DNA of 64,000 nucleotides, from the IMG/VR virus record IMGVR_UViG_3300010430_000014, positions 1 to 64,000 of that record. The stretch is one strand, 5' to 3'. Numbering within the stretch: position 1 is the stretch's first letter; the number at the start of each line of letters is the position of its first letter. The notes beneath the pieces were generated by a model. It did no database searches and was not told where the DNA came from. It saw nothing but the letters and a program-made list of their open reading frames with translations. Positions 1 through 7,948 of the stretch are shown one piece after another. Both the position numbers and the translations under genes were made by a program. The stretch comes from a virus.

Positions 1-1
1 G

Positions 2-82
2 ACAGCTTTTTCACAACAAACAACTGCATTCAGAAAAGCCCTGATGAAATCAAAGCAAGGTTTAAAACCCATTTATAAATGA
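2..82 (+). CDS. C-terminal fragment of an upstream gene (partial)
   Basis: The window opens inside a reading frame that runs open to a TGA at 80-82 and ends in a basic tail (QGLKPIYK). A second frame also stays open to a TAA at 76-78, so the frame choice is a guess based on composition. A terminator follows directly, which supports a gene ending here. Product unknown. Confidence 0.35.
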   Translation, partial: TAFSQQTTAFRKALMKSKQGLKPIYK

Positions 83-102
83 TTTTAACGGAGTGTTTAC
101 AT

Positions 103-150
103 ATGCCCCTATCTTTTAATTAATTATATGTTATTAGATAGGGGCATTTT
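103..150 (+). terminator. Rho-independent terminator
   Basis: A perfect 12-bp stem (ATGCCCCTATCT at 103-114, AGATAGGGGCAT at 136-147) has a 21-nt AT-rich loop and is followed by TTTT. It separates the fragment at the window start from the operon beginning at 168. Confidence 0.85.
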
Positions 151-167
151 CACATAAAGGAGAGTTA

Positions 168-503
168 ATGTATAAATATAAAACCGCAGTTAAAAAAAGG
201 ATTGGAGAACACATATGTCCTTATTGCAAAAAGACTTTTCATTTATCTGAATCATTGGCAGGGCATATAGGTGGAGCGCACAGACGTTTTATTACTCAAA
301 GTGAAGAACCTAAATGTAAATTCTGTGAAGTTAAATTAATTGAAGATGATAATTGGCCTTTTTGGGCAGTTAAACAACGGAACTTAATTTGTAAAAGATG
401 CAAACGGATACAAAATCGAAAGTCTTATATGAAGCGGTTAACAAAACGAAAGAAGAATCTAAGAGAACATTTAAAACGCAAAAGAAAGGCATTAGCAAGA
501 TGA
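168..503 (+). CDS. C2H2 zinc-finger / zinc-ribbon protein
   Basis: A 111-aa basic protein with two visible metal sites. C17-x2-C20-x12-H33-x4-H38 has the spacing of a classical C2H2 finger. C50-x2-C53 paired with C75-x2-C78 forms a zinc ribbon resembling the N-terminal ribbon of phage HNH-type proteins, but no HNH residues follow. The C-terminal third is Lys/Arg-rich, which fits nucleic acid binding. Ribosome site AAAGGAGAG lies 5 nt before the ATG. The stop overlaps the next start as ATGA, so translation is probably coupled to the methyltransferase. Exact role unknown. Confidence 0.8.
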   Translation: MYKYKTAVKKRIGEHICPYCKKTFHLSESLAGHIGGAHRRFITQSEEPKCKFCEVKLIEDDNWPFWAVKQRNLICKRCKRIQNRKSYMKRLTKRKKNLREHLKRKRKALAR

Positions 504-1162
504 GTAATCCTACACCAATCATACCACGCAAATCTTTCATCGAATTAATTGAAGAAATGAATCTCGATGATTTTGCCACCATTCATTTCAAATGTCTAAA
601 GTATGTTTCAGGTAATATCTCAATGACTGAATTATTTTATCTTGTGATGACAGTTCGCTTATTCAAACCTGCAATGATCATGGAGTTTGGTACTTACAAT
701 GGTAGAAGTACATTGAATATGGCAATTAATACAGAAGGAACAATCACCACTGTTGATTTACCAAGATCCAAAAAACTCAGAACAAGTTATCCTTTAGCAA
801 GAGAAAAAGATTTAGATGAAAGTGGATATGTTGGATTAAAACACAAACTCTGGCAAGGCCAAGACAAAGAGATTACAAGTCGAATTGTACAAGTTTGGCA
901 AGATACCGCTAAATTAAAATTTGAACGATATATGAATAAATATGGTTTTATATTCATTGATGCTTCTCATACAAAAGATAATTGTAAAAATGATTCCTAC
1001 AATGCTCATAAAATGAAAACGAGACATGGAATCATTTATTGGCATGACTACAACGGTTGGCCTGGAGTCACAGAAGCATTGAATGAATATTACGAAGAAG
1101 AAGGTAGACCAGAAAAAATGTATTGGTTCAATGACACTTCACTTGTAGGGAGATTTTTCTAA
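500..1162 (+). CDS. Class I SAM methyltransferase (Methyltransf_24-like)
   Basis: A 220-aa protein. The SAM-binding glycine motif EFGTYNGRST is near residues 62-71, and the FIFIDASH and later WHDY motifs are typical of Methyltransf_24 enzymes that often modify sugars or small molecules. The start is set at the ATGA overlap with the upstream gene; an open extension to 398 is unlikely because it lies inside that gene. It belongs to an operon with a radical SAM enzyme, a glycosyltransferase and two more methyltransferases. The gene at 3633 is a likely paralogue with the same IDxxH and WHD pattern. Substrate unknown. Confidence 0.8.
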   Translation: MSNPTPIIPRKSFIELIEEMNLDDFATIHFKCLKYVSGNISMTELFYLVMTVRLFKPAMIMEFGTYNGRSTLNMAINTEGTITTVDLPRSKKLRTSYPLAREKDLDESGYVGLKHKLWQGQDKEITSRIVQVWQDTAKLKFERYMNKYGFIFIDASHTKDNCKNDSYNAHKMKTRHGIIYWHDYNGWPGVTEALNEYYEEEGRPEKMYWFNDTSLVGRFF

Positions 1163-1326
1163 TGCATGATGCTCTATTAAAATTATTAGACCTACCAATC
1201 ACTACATCTATAGATTTTACACCTTTATTTTGGTTTGGAATAATTGTTGGAATTATTATATCTGTTATTGGATGGATAACAATTAAAGGAATTATCTGGT
1301 TAATATCACATTTACAATGGATATAG
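1162..1326 (+). CDS. Small membrane protein (54 aa)
   Basis: The start overlaps the upstream stop (TAATG). Residues 22-48 are almost all Ile/Val/Trp/Phe/Gly, giving one long or two short membrane segments. The N-terminus is short and polar. Its position between a methyltransferase and a radical SAM enzyme suggests it could anchor or serve that set, but this is only inferred from context. Confidence 0.65.
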   Translation: MHDALLKLLDLPITTSIDFTPLFWFGIIVGIIISVIGWITIKGIIWLISHLQWI

Positions 1327-1337
1327 GAAAACTTTAA

Positions 1338-2285
1338 ATGAATGATTATATAAATAACTTTACAAGTAACCCAACTAAACTTCTTTTTCATACAGACCGA
1401 TTAAACGAAATGAAAATTGGTATTTTTAAACCTTTATCTTTACATTTTTCTTTAACAGATACTTGTAATCTTGATTGTGAATTTTGTTCAAATAAAAAAA
1501 GAGATGGTTATGAATTTACATTTGAAGAAGTAAAAAATATATTAAATGTATTTCATACTCTTGGTGCAGTTTCAGTAGAATTCACTGGAGGAGAACCTAC
1601 ATTACATAAAAACATCAATGAAATAATTGCTCATGCAAAATCAATTGGATACTCTGTTGGATTAAAATCAAATGGAGTAGACATAAAAAAATATCTGTTA
1701 AAAGATACCTTTAAAAAATTAACATGGCTCAGAATATCATTAAATTCCCTTGATTATGTTTCAGAAGATAAACTTAATTTTACAAACATATCAAATCTTA
1801 CTTTTCTTGGATTTTCCTATGTCTATAATGATAAAACCAATGATGCTGTATTTAATAAATTAAAAGAATTCAAAAACAAATATGATGGAAGATATTTAAG
1901 AATCATTCCTGATAATTCTTATGATGCCAAAAAACTAAATACACTGAATAAGACAATAAAATTAAATTCAATATTCAATGAAACTGGAGTTTTTTGGCAT
2001 GAGAAGAATTATTCTATTCCAGAAAAATGTTGGATGATGTGGTTAGTACCTTTTATAAACACCGACAAAAATATTTACTATTGTTGTGCAACTCAAATGT
2101 TTGAAAGAAAATTTGTACCAAAATATAAACTTTGTTCAACTGATATTACAGATATAATTCAAACATGGATGAAACCATATGTTTATTCTGGAAAAATGTG
2201 TGAAAATGGAATTTGTTATTATAGAGAACATAATATTGTAATTCAACAGATCACAGAAGGAAATCCCCATTCAGATTTCATTTAA
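1338..2285 (+). CDS. Radical SAM enzyme
   Basis: A 315-aa protein with the cluster motif C43-x3-C47-x2-C50, which binds the 4Fe-4S cluster that cleaves SAM, and a GGEP motif at 84-87, the usual SAM-contacting strand. The C-terminal third has further cysteines (CW near 233, YCC near 251, and two near 300), suggesting a SPASM-like auxiliary cluster domain. Such domains occur in peptide- and sugar-modifying radical SAM enzymes. Flanked by glycosyltransferase and methyltransferase genes on one transcript. Ribosome site AGGAAA lies before the ATG. Substrate cannot be read from sequence; glycan, peptide or nucleotide modification are all possible. Confidence 0.88.
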   Translation: MNDYINNFTSNPTKLLFHTDRLNEMKIGIFKPLSLHFSLTDTCNLDCEFCSNKKRDGYEFTFEEVKNILNVFHTLGAVSVEFTGGEPTLHKNINEIIAHAKSIGYSVGLKSNGVDIKKYLLKDTFKKLTWLRISLNSLDYVSEDKLNFTNISNLTFLGFSYVYNDKTNDAVFNKLKEFKNKYDGRYLRIIPDNSYDAKKLNTLNKTIKLNSIFNETGVFWHEKNYSIPEKCWMMWLVPFINTDKNIYYCCATQMFERKFVPKYKLCSTDITDIIQTWMKPYVYSGKMCENGICYYREHNIVIQQITEGNPHSDFI

Positions 2286-2298
2286 ACAAGGAGAAACT

Positions 2299-3057
2299 AT
2301 GAAATATTTTATCACAATGCGAGTTATTGATCGATCTCCAAAGGAAAACTACATACATACTACAATGGAAAGTTTAATTAAATCAGGATTGTTTGAATCT
2401 AAAATTTCATTTGAGTTACATCTATTTGATGGCAAATCTTCTTCTCTTGATTATTTGAATCAATATAAATTATTAAGAAATACATTTATTCATAAAACAA
2501 AAAAGAATATAACCAGAAATGAAAATTGGTTACGATCAGTACATCATTGTAAAAATAAAAATTGTAAATTTATTATTCAAATAGAAGATGATATTTTATT
2601 TTGTAAAAATTGGTTAGAATCAATTAATTCTTATGTGACAAAACATGAGAAATTAGTTAATAAAAACCCAATGGTTACTTTTTATGCTGCCTATCAAGAA
2701 ATAAAAAGAAGAACTAACAAGAAAGTAGAATATTGGGAAGAATCATTTCAACAGTTTTATGGTACACAATGCATTCTATTTAAAAAGGATATTGCTTTAA
2801 AAGCAGTAAAACATATTACAGATGGTATTAAAAACATCAATAATTATACTTTTAAATATCGCAAAAAAGATGTTATTCCATTAGGAATGAAAGGTGCTTG
2901 CATCGATCTATGGCTACAAGAATGGGGGATACATGAATATAAAGGTAAATTTTTTCTTGCTTCCTGTCCTTCTTTTGTTCAACATATTGGAAGATCAGAA
3001 AATAAACATCTCCATCAATCACATTTTTTAGGAGAAGATCATGCCTATGAAAAATGA
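2299..3057 (+). CDS. Glycosyltransferase-like protein
   Basis: A 252-aa protein with an acidic EDD motif at 96-98 after a hydrophobic strand (FIIQI), the position of the metal/nucleotide-sugar DXD site in GT-A folds. ACIDLWLQEWG near 201-210 resembles the acceptor-side helix of such enzymes. Strong site AAGGAG upstream; the end overlaps the next gene by 17 nt. Probably adds a sugar to whatever the neighbouring radical SAM enzyme and methyltransferases modify. Family number is not certain. Confidence 0.6.
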   Translation: MKYFITMRVIDRSPKENYIHTTMESLIKSGLFESKISFELHLFDGKSSSLDYLNQYKLLRNTFIHKTKKNITRNENWLRSVHHCKNKNCKFIIQIEDDILFCKNWLESINSYVTKHEKLVNKNPMVTFYAAYQEIKRRTNKKVEYWEESFQQFYGTQCILFKKDIALKAVKHITDGIKNINNYTFKYRKKDVIPLGMKGACIDLWLQEWGIHEYKGKFFLASCPSFVQHIGRSENKHLHQSHFLGEDHAYEK

Positions 3058-3640
3058 TCCTAAAAGTACTGCACTATATGGAAAACAATTTCAAAAAGGA
3101 CAAATGACTAAACCATATCTTTTTGGAAAAGCAATACTACCTATCCTAACAAAATACTTTGCTATTAAATCCATCATTGATATTGGATCTGGTAATTGTG
3201 GATTTTTAAAAGCAGCTATGGAGATGGGCATAACAGATGTTATTGGAGTCGATGGTAATTGGATTGATAATCTAATGATTCCTAAAAAATATTTCAAGAC
3301 TTCTAATTTAAGACTACCTTTTAAACTTGATCGAGAATTTGATCTGGTAGTAAGTCTTGAAGTGGCAGAACATATAAATGAAACCTTTGCAGAAACATTT
3401 ATTGAAACCTTGACCGGATTAGGTGATACTATACTATTTTCTGCTGCAAGAGTAGGTCAAGGTGGAGTAAACCATGTTAATTGTCAGCCCTTTGAATATT
3501 GGGAAAAAATATTTAATTCATTTAACTTTGTTAAACTATCAAGTTGCAATATACAAAATGTTTTAAAAAATAATAAAACTGTTAATGATCTATGGCAAAC
3601 AAAAAACTCAATGATGTATATAAGGAAAGAAAATGATTAA
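3041..3640 (+). CDS. Class I SAM methyltransferase
   Basis: A 199-aa protein with the SAM motif IIDIGSGNCG at about 45-54, an acidic residue after the second strand (GVDGN), and the LVVSLEVAEH strand typical of Methyltransf_11/23 enzymes. Start has AGGAG. Overlaps both neighbours slightly, so it is translated as part of the modification operon. Substrate unknown. Confidence 0.82.
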   Translation: MPMKNDPKSTALYGKQFQKGQMTKPYLFGKAILPILTKYFAIKSIIDIGSGNCGFLKAAMEMGITDVIGVDGNWIDNLMIPKKYFKTSNLRLPFKLDREFDLVVSLEVAEHINETFAETFIETLTGLGDTILFSAARVGQGGVNHVNCQPFEYWEKIFNSFNFVKLSSCNIQNVLKNNKTVNDLWQTKNSMMYIRKEND

Positions 3641-4211
3641 AATAATTGATCCACATTATTGGCAAGTTGAAGTAGAAGACTTTGGCAGAAGACCTACAAA
3701 CAAATATGATATTTCGGCTTTATTATACTTAATAGAATCTTGTAAAAAGAACATTGTTGAAATTGGAACTTGGTATGGAAAAACTACTTATGAAATAGCA
3801 TCAAGATTTCCAAAAAAAATAATTTATACATTGGATTACATGGAAGAAGATTTAGCAATCAGTAAACATGAGTTAAAAACAAGATGTAAAACCAAAGAAG
3901 ACATAGGCAAATATACCAGTGAACTTGGTAATGTTTTCCTTATTTATGCGAATTCTCAAACTTATGATTTTAACCTATTTAAAGAAGTTGATTTCTTTTT
4001 TATCGATGGTAATCATGGATTCGATGAAGTTAGAATAGATTCAGTAAAAGCAATTACATATTTAATGAAAAATGATGGTGGTACAATTGCTTGGCATGAT
4101 GTTCATACTAAAAACTTAACCCAAGTACCTAATTACATGCAACACCTTTCTAAAACGCAAGATATTTATTATCTTAAAAATTCAAACATTGGTTTTATAA
4201 AGGTGAGTTGA
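3633..4211 (+). CDS. Class I SAM methyltransferase (Methyltransf_24-like)
   Basis: A 192-aa protein with EIGTWYGKTT at about 43-52, FFFIDGNHGFDEV in the middle and a later WHDVH. This is the same motif order as the gene at 500-1162, so the two are probably paralogues within one operon. Ribosome site AAGGAAAG; starts 8 nt inside the previous gene. Ends the recognisable modification cluster. Confidence 0.82.
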   Translation: MIKIIDPHYWQVEVEDFGRRPTNKYDISALLYLIESCKKNIVEIGTWYGKTTYEIASRFPKKIIYTLDYMEEDLAISKHELKTRCKTKEDIGKYTSELGNVFLIYANSQTYDFNLFKEVDFFFIDGNHGFDEVRIDSVKAITYLMKNDGGTIAWHDVHTKNLTQVPNYMQHLSKTQDIYYLKNSNIGFIKVS

Positions 4212-4212
4212 A

Positions 4213-4626
4213 TTGACTCCAGATGAATTAGAAGAATTAAAAAAAGTATATGGAGCAATTAAATGTGTTTATGAATTAGCCTATGTTTCTGGAAAAAGTA
4301 ACCCTAATAATAAATTTAATGAATTAGAATTCGCTCTTAATAAACTTGCAAAAATAATTAAAAGAAAAACATTCATTGAAATAGATCCAAATTTAGAATA
4401 TATTGCTGAATATAAAATAGATAATTTTAAAATTCAATATAAACAATGGGTACAACAATGTAAAGAAGCAATTCTTAATGTTGCTGAAAGAAAAACCAAT
4501 AACATAACTCAAGCATGTAAGTTAATTGGTTGTTATCGAGAAACAGCCCGTTATATAAGAGGAACAAGCACTAAAAATAAAAAAAGGAGAAAAAATGAAA
4601 AAAGGAAAAATTCGCAAACTAATTAA
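4213..4626 (+). CDS. Fis-type helix-turn-helix protein
   Basis: A 137-aa protein starting at TTG with AGGTGAG upstream. Residues near 98-118 (NITQACKLIGCYRETARYI) match the Fis-type helix-turn-helix pattern seen at the C-terminus of NtrC-class and phage DNA-binding proteins. The N-terminal 90 residues are helical and unrecognised. The tail is very basic. Probably a DNA-binding regulator; target unknown. Confidence 0.6.
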   Translation: MTPDELEELKKVYGAIKCVYELAYVSGKSNPNNKFNELEFALNKLAKIIKRKTFIEIDPNLEYIAEYKIDNFKIQYKQWVQQCKEAILNVAERKTNNITQACKLIGCYRETARYIRGTSTKNKKRRKNEKRKNSQTN

Positions 4627-4777
4627 TCTGGAAGAAAAAGATGGAAAGGTAAAATCAATTAAAAGATTAAACAAACGTCTTAATTATATTAAATCTAAAT
4701 TAGGTAAATATAAAACAACTTCTAATCAAATAAAATATATTGAATTTCATCTTAAAAAGTTAGGAGTAAAAATATGA
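4595..4777 (+). CDS. Small basic protein (60 aa)
   Basis: AAAAGGAG precedes the ATG; overlaps the HTH gene by 32 nt. About one third Lys/Arg with regularly spaced Leu/Ile, suggesting a helical nucleic-acid-binding peptide. Not recognised. Confidence 0.6.
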   Translation: MKKGKIRKLINLEEKDGKVKSIKRLNKRLNYIKSKLGKYKTTSNQIKYIEFHLKKLGVKI

Positions 4778-4971
4778 AACGTGGTGGAGTTAGAACAACT
4801 AAACAATATGTGACTGAAGAAGATGGCAAAAAAATAATTAAATACGCAATTCAAGGCCGAAAAGGAAAACTTTGGATTCCAGTAGTTGAAAACAAAATTC
4901 CTATGGTCTATGATACATTAAAAGAAGCAGAAGAAAAACTATTGGAGATTGTCAGACAAATAAGGAAATAG
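4774..4971 (+). CDS. Hypothetical protein (65 aa)
   Basis: Good ribosome site (TAGGAG) and 4-nt overlap with the previous gene. Predicted beta hairpins then a C-terminal helix (LKEAEEKLLEIVRQIRK). Not recognised. Confidence 0.65.
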   Translation: MKRGGVRTTKQYVTEEDGKKIIKYAIQGRKGKLWIPVVENKIPMVYDTLKEAEEKLLEIVRQIRK

Positions 4972-4974
4972 TTA

Positions 4975-5178
4975 ATGAAATTAAGTGATGCTAAATTTTT
5001 ATTAGAAGAATTAGCAAGTGAAGAATGCCAATGTGGAAAATATAAAAAAAAGGGCAATTCATTTTGTTATAATTGTTACTCCAGTTTACCCAATGATATA
5101 CAAAAACGTTTATACAAGAGATTCAGAAACGGATATGAAGAAGCATATGAGGATGCAATTGAACATCTCAAGGAGTAA
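4975..5178 (+). CDS. Small zinc-binding phage protein (67 aa)
   Basis: CQCG at 18-21 and CYNCY at 31-35 form a compact four-cysteine metal site, followed by a helical C-terminus. This arrangement is familiar among small phage proteins of unknown role. AAGGAAA upstream; 3 nt after the previous stop. Confidence 0.65.
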   Translation: MKLSDAKFLLEELASEECQCGKYKKKGNSFCYNCYSSLPNDIQKRLYKRFRNGYEEAYEDAIEHLKE

Positions 5179-5180
5179 TA

Positions 5181-5657
5181 ATGAAAAAAATATTTTGGAC
5201 TTTAATTGGTATTTTAATTTTTCTTATAATTTGTGTATTTGTTGATTATTGTAATGCAGAAACTACTATTCATCCTGATTTAACTCTTTATACAATGACC
5301 ACAGATGTACCATTAACAATCGAATGGGATGATACTAATTCTCTTGTTGATTTCTTTGAATTTTATTTATGGAATTATGGAGAAGAAAAAAAATATCTAA
5401 TTGGTAAAACCCAACAAATACGAGCAACCATGTTTCTTCCACGTACAGGTCTTTGGGTATTTTATATTAAAACCTGTGACAAAGTTGAAACCGATGATAC
5501 CAGAGAATGCTCTGATTGGGTGCATTCTAACTTATTAGATTCACAAGGCGTACCTTATGGAAAAGTTGAAGATTCAAATAACCCAGGAACATATATTAAA
5601 GGAAAATGGATGATCTACGGTCACGTTGCACCACCAACAAGCGGTGGTATTGAATAA
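5181..5657 (+). CDS. Exported or membrane-anchored beta-sandwich protein
   Basis: A 158-aa protein with an N-terminal hydrophobic segment (residues 4-22) ending in a plausible signal-peptidase site (CNAE). The remainder is rich in beta-strand patterns and has two cysteines in the mature part (near 102 and 112), resembling a fibronectin-III-like fold. Strong CAAGGAG site. It may act in the periplasm or on the envelope. Not assigned to a family. Confidence 0.6.
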   Translation: MKKIFWTLIGILIFLIICVFVDYCNAETTIHPDLTLYTMTTDVPLTIEWDDTNSLVDFFEFYLWNYGEEKKYLIGKTQQIRATMFLPRTGLWVFYIKTCDKVETDDTRECSDWVHSNLLDSQGVPYGKVEDSNNPGTYIKGKWMIYGHVAPPTSGGIE

Positions 5658-5686
5658 CTAATCATTTAACAAGGAGGAAAATTATC

Positions 5687-6025
5687 ATGGCAGCAAGGAT
5701 TAAATTTAAACAATCAGGAAGTCAAGATGTGGTATCAAACATGATCTATGTTAAACCCCACAATCCGGCAGCAGAACCAATCACCAAAGATAACTATTTG
5801 GAAAAGGCAGAATTAGATCCGATACCTGCACCAGAAGCAGATGGCTACATTCATTTTGATATTCAGCCTTTATTTCCTAATCTCGATGGTGATTACGATT
5901 TTGGAGTTGCAGCAATTGATGATGCCGGAAACATTTCACCACTATTAACTCAAGGACTTGTTAATATAGGATTAGATTTCGTTGCACCAAGCCCTCCTAC
6001 GGACGCAAGCGTTTACTACGATTAA
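5687..6025 (+). CDS. Fibronectin-III-like beta-sandwich protein (112 aa)
   Basis: AAGGAGG precedes the ATG. Alternating hydrophobic strands and the pattern DGDYDFGVAAIDDAGNIS resemble one FN3/Ig-like module. Possibly a virion decoration or secreted protein. The 108 nt that follow hold no gene with a clear start, only an open frame lacking a start codon and an 8-nt inverted repeat (GCAAGCGT/ACGCTTGC). Confidence 0.55.
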   Translation: MAARIKFKQSGSQDVVSNMIYVKPHNPAAEPITKDNYLEKAELDPIPAPEADGYIHFDIQPLFPNLDGDYDFGVAAIDDAGNISPLLTQGLVNIGLDFVAPSPPTDASVYYD

Positions 6026-6133
6026 TCCAATGCTATTGGCATATTTGGATTACTTCTAAAAATTTTGGACAATTTTGGAAAAAAATTAAAAATCGTTCAG
6101 ACTTAGACGCTTGCTTAGAAAAAAAGAAATAAC

Positions 6134-6412
6134 ATGTATTTATATGATCCAAGAGTTAATAGTTTTGTAAATACAGATAACCCTGCTATTATTCTTGCTG
6201 ATGCTATGATAAGAATTGGCGCAGTTGTACCTGATAACAACTTTTGGGATAAGATAAAAATACTTGCTAATTACGCTGAAGCAGGAAATGGAATGGGAAA
6301 AATTGTTAAAGCTGAATTTAAAAAATACAACAAATCATTAAAGTTGAAATTAGATGAACAAAAAAAGAAAAATACACTTCGATCCAAAATACCGAAAGTT
6401 AAAAAGACATAA
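6134..6412 (+). CDS. Hypothetical protein (92 aa)
   Basis: Weak ribosome site. The N-terminal half is mixed; the C-terminus is strongly basic. Overlaps the downstream DUF4326-like gene by up to 59 nt in the +1 phase. Not recognised. Confidence 0.5.
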   Translation: MYLYDPRVNSFVNTDNPAIILADAMIRIGAVVPDNNFWDKIKILANYAEAGNGMGKIVKAEFKKYNKSLKLKLDEQKKKNTLRSKIPKVKKT

Positions 6413-6767
6413 ACTGACCTTTTATTGTAAACTTTTTAATGCGGATCTATCAGGGTGTAATATGTCATGCCCTTTTTGTGCTGCCTCTAAATATAAACAT
6501 TGTAAAACAAAAGTAGTTAATGTTAAAGATGAAGACTATGATGTTTATATTGGCAAAGGAACAAAGTGGGGCAACATCTTCAGGGAAGGGGTTGATGGAA
6601 CAAGAGAAGAAGTAATTGTGAAGTATGACAAAGACATTCGCAATAAGCCTTGGCTGATTCATGAGATTGGACATGAATTGAAAGGGCGCATCTTAGGCTG
6701 TCATTGTAAACCCCTTCCCTGTCATGGTGATATACTTGTTAAACTTGCTGAAAAAGGAAATCACTAA
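6354..6767 (+). CDS. DUF4326-like protein
   Basis: A 137-aa protein. YIGKGTKWGN in the middle and GCHCKPLPCHGDIL near the C-terminus are the hallmark motifs of DUF4326, a small family common in phages and of unknown activity. Extra cysteines before the domain (C25, C35, C40, C43, C50) could bind zinc. The ATG at 6354 has no good ribosome site; an internal ATG at 6462 has CAGGG upstream and may be the real start. Confidence 0.75.
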   Translation: MNKKRKIHFDPKYRKLKRHKLTFYCKLFNADLSGCNMSCPFCAASKYKHCKTKVVNVKDEDYDVYIGKGTKWGNIFREGVDGTREEVIVKYDKDIRNKPWLIHEIGHELKGRILGCHCKPLPCHGDILVKLAEKGNH

Positions 6768-7153
6768 TGGAAACAGAATTCTTATATCGGTTAACATTAA
6801 TTGTACTCAGGCTATTGATCATGTCTTATGGTGATCAATATGATATCGAACAACCCTACCTGTTTTTTCTTGAAGGTGAAAAAATTGTTCTTACCGGAGA
6901 ATTTGAAGGAGTAGAAAAGATAGTCTTATGTGATAACATATTATATAATAAATGTGGTCTACGCAATGAACAAAAAATTATTTTACATGGACAAACTCAA
7001 ATTCTTCTTAAAATTTCTACTTATCCTTGGTCATATGGTGATATGGTATGGTATCATGTTATACCATCATCTAAAAAACATAAAAAAGGTTATCGTTTTT
7101 TTATTGGACAAATTTATGATCGGGTAATGCCGATTGAAAAAGGAGGTTATTAA
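6767..7153 (+). CDS. Hypothetical protein (128 aa)
   Basis: AAAAAGGAAA lies upstream and the start overlaps the previous stop. The N-terminus has a hydrophobic stretch (residues 5-19); the rest is beta-rich with two cysteines. Not recognised. Confidence 0.55.
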   Translation: METEFLYRLTLIVLRLLIMSYGDQYDIEQPYLFFLEGEKIVLTGEFEGVEKIVLCDNILYNKCGLRNEQKIILHGQTQILLKISTYPWSYGDMVWYHVIPSSKKHKKGYRFFIGQIYDRVMPIEKGGY

Positions 7154-7425
7154 TGAATGACAAACAAAGGAGGAAAAAAGGAACAGAAATATGGCTTAGA
7201 GATACAGATCCAATCCGACTTGGTATTTATCAATGTTTAATTTGTATTAAATATTTTTTAATTGCTTTATTTGTTTATTTAACTATTTTATCTATTAGTG
7301 AAGGTGTTTTTACTTTACAAAACGCAAGAGATCATGCAGTTGGACATATTTATGTTAAACCAGAAGAAAATATAAAACAATGGCAACTCCCGAAAATGAA
7401 AATAAAAATTGTACTTAATGTTTAA
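7153..7425 (+). CDS. Small membrane protein (90 aa)
   Basis: The start shares a TAATG junction with the upstream gene and has AAAGGAGG. One clear membrane helix lies at about residues 25-50 after a basic N-terminus (N-in topology), followed by a short basic exterior domain. Function unknown. Confidence 0.6.
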   Translation: MNDKQRRKKGTEIWLRDTDPIRLGIYQCLICIKYFLIALFVYLTILSISEGVFTLQNARDHAVGHIYVKPEENIKQWQLPKMKIKIVLNV

Positions 7426-7443
7426 ATAAAAAGGAAAAAAATC

Positions 7444-7836
7444 ATGAATCAAAAATTTGATCCAAAATTACTTAGCAATCAAGGAACACAACCAGGACAA
7501 ATAGTTATAACTAAAGAAATTATTGAACAGGCAGAAGATATAACTTGTATCAATCAACTTCCTAAACTGGATACAAGAGGAAAGATAATTGATGGAGAAT
7601 TCATATTGTGTAATGGTCAGGTTTTTACTGATGCATTCAGATTAAAATATGTTTCTCCAATTTTATCACCTACCGGAAAACAGACCATTGGTAATCTCTT
7701 TATAGGCAAAATATGTCTTGTCTGTGGTAAAATTTTTAATCCTGATGAATGGGTAAAACAAAGAGATGAACATGTCAAAGCAACAAAAAATACAATCTTA
7801 GATAAGGAGAACAAAGATGCCAAAACCAAACTGTGA
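7444..7836 (+). CDS. Hypothetical phage protein with one CxxC (130 aa)
   Basis: A beta-rich middle region (SPILSPTGKQTIGN) followed by a CLVC pair near residues 97-100 and a basic helical tail. A recognisable type of small phage protein, but with no known role. Good ribosome site (AAAAAGGAAA). Confidence 0.6.
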   Translation: MNQKFDPKLLSNQGTQPGQIVITKEIIEQAEDITCINQLPKLDTRGKIIDGEFILCNGQVFTDAFRLKYVSPILSPTGKQTIGNLFIGKICLVCGKIFNPDEWVKQRDEHVKATKNTILDKENKDAKTKL

Positions 7837-7948
7837 TGATGAAACAAGAGGGGAGTACATGAGCAGATGCATTCCTGAAGTAATGGATGAAGGACTCAAT
7901 CAAGATCAGGCTGTAGGCCGTTGTGCCGGAATGTGGAATAGTGCCTGA
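7817..7948 (+). CDS. Small protein with ETR...RC...CxxxW motif (43 aa)
   Basis: Sequence pattern ETRGEYMSRCIPEVMDEG then QAVGRCAGMW matches a short module often found in phage head-protease and portal regions or as a free-standing peptide. ATAAGGAG lies upstream. After its TGA the same frame stays open for 61 more codons (7949-8134) encoding a zinc ribbon, so read-through is possible. Confidence 0.6.
   Translation: MPKPNCDDETRGEYMSRCIPEVMDEGLNQDQAVGRCAGMWNSA

Noticed and set aside
6026-6133. Short gene in the gap after the FN3-like protein
   Set aside because: An open frame with plausible residues exists but it has no start codon or ribosome site.
7946-7948. Genome-wide reassignment of TGA to tryptophan
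   Set aside because: Many genes here end in TGA inside ATGA overlaps with the next start (for example 503, 22263, 48.4-52 kb junctions), so TGA is a normal stop.
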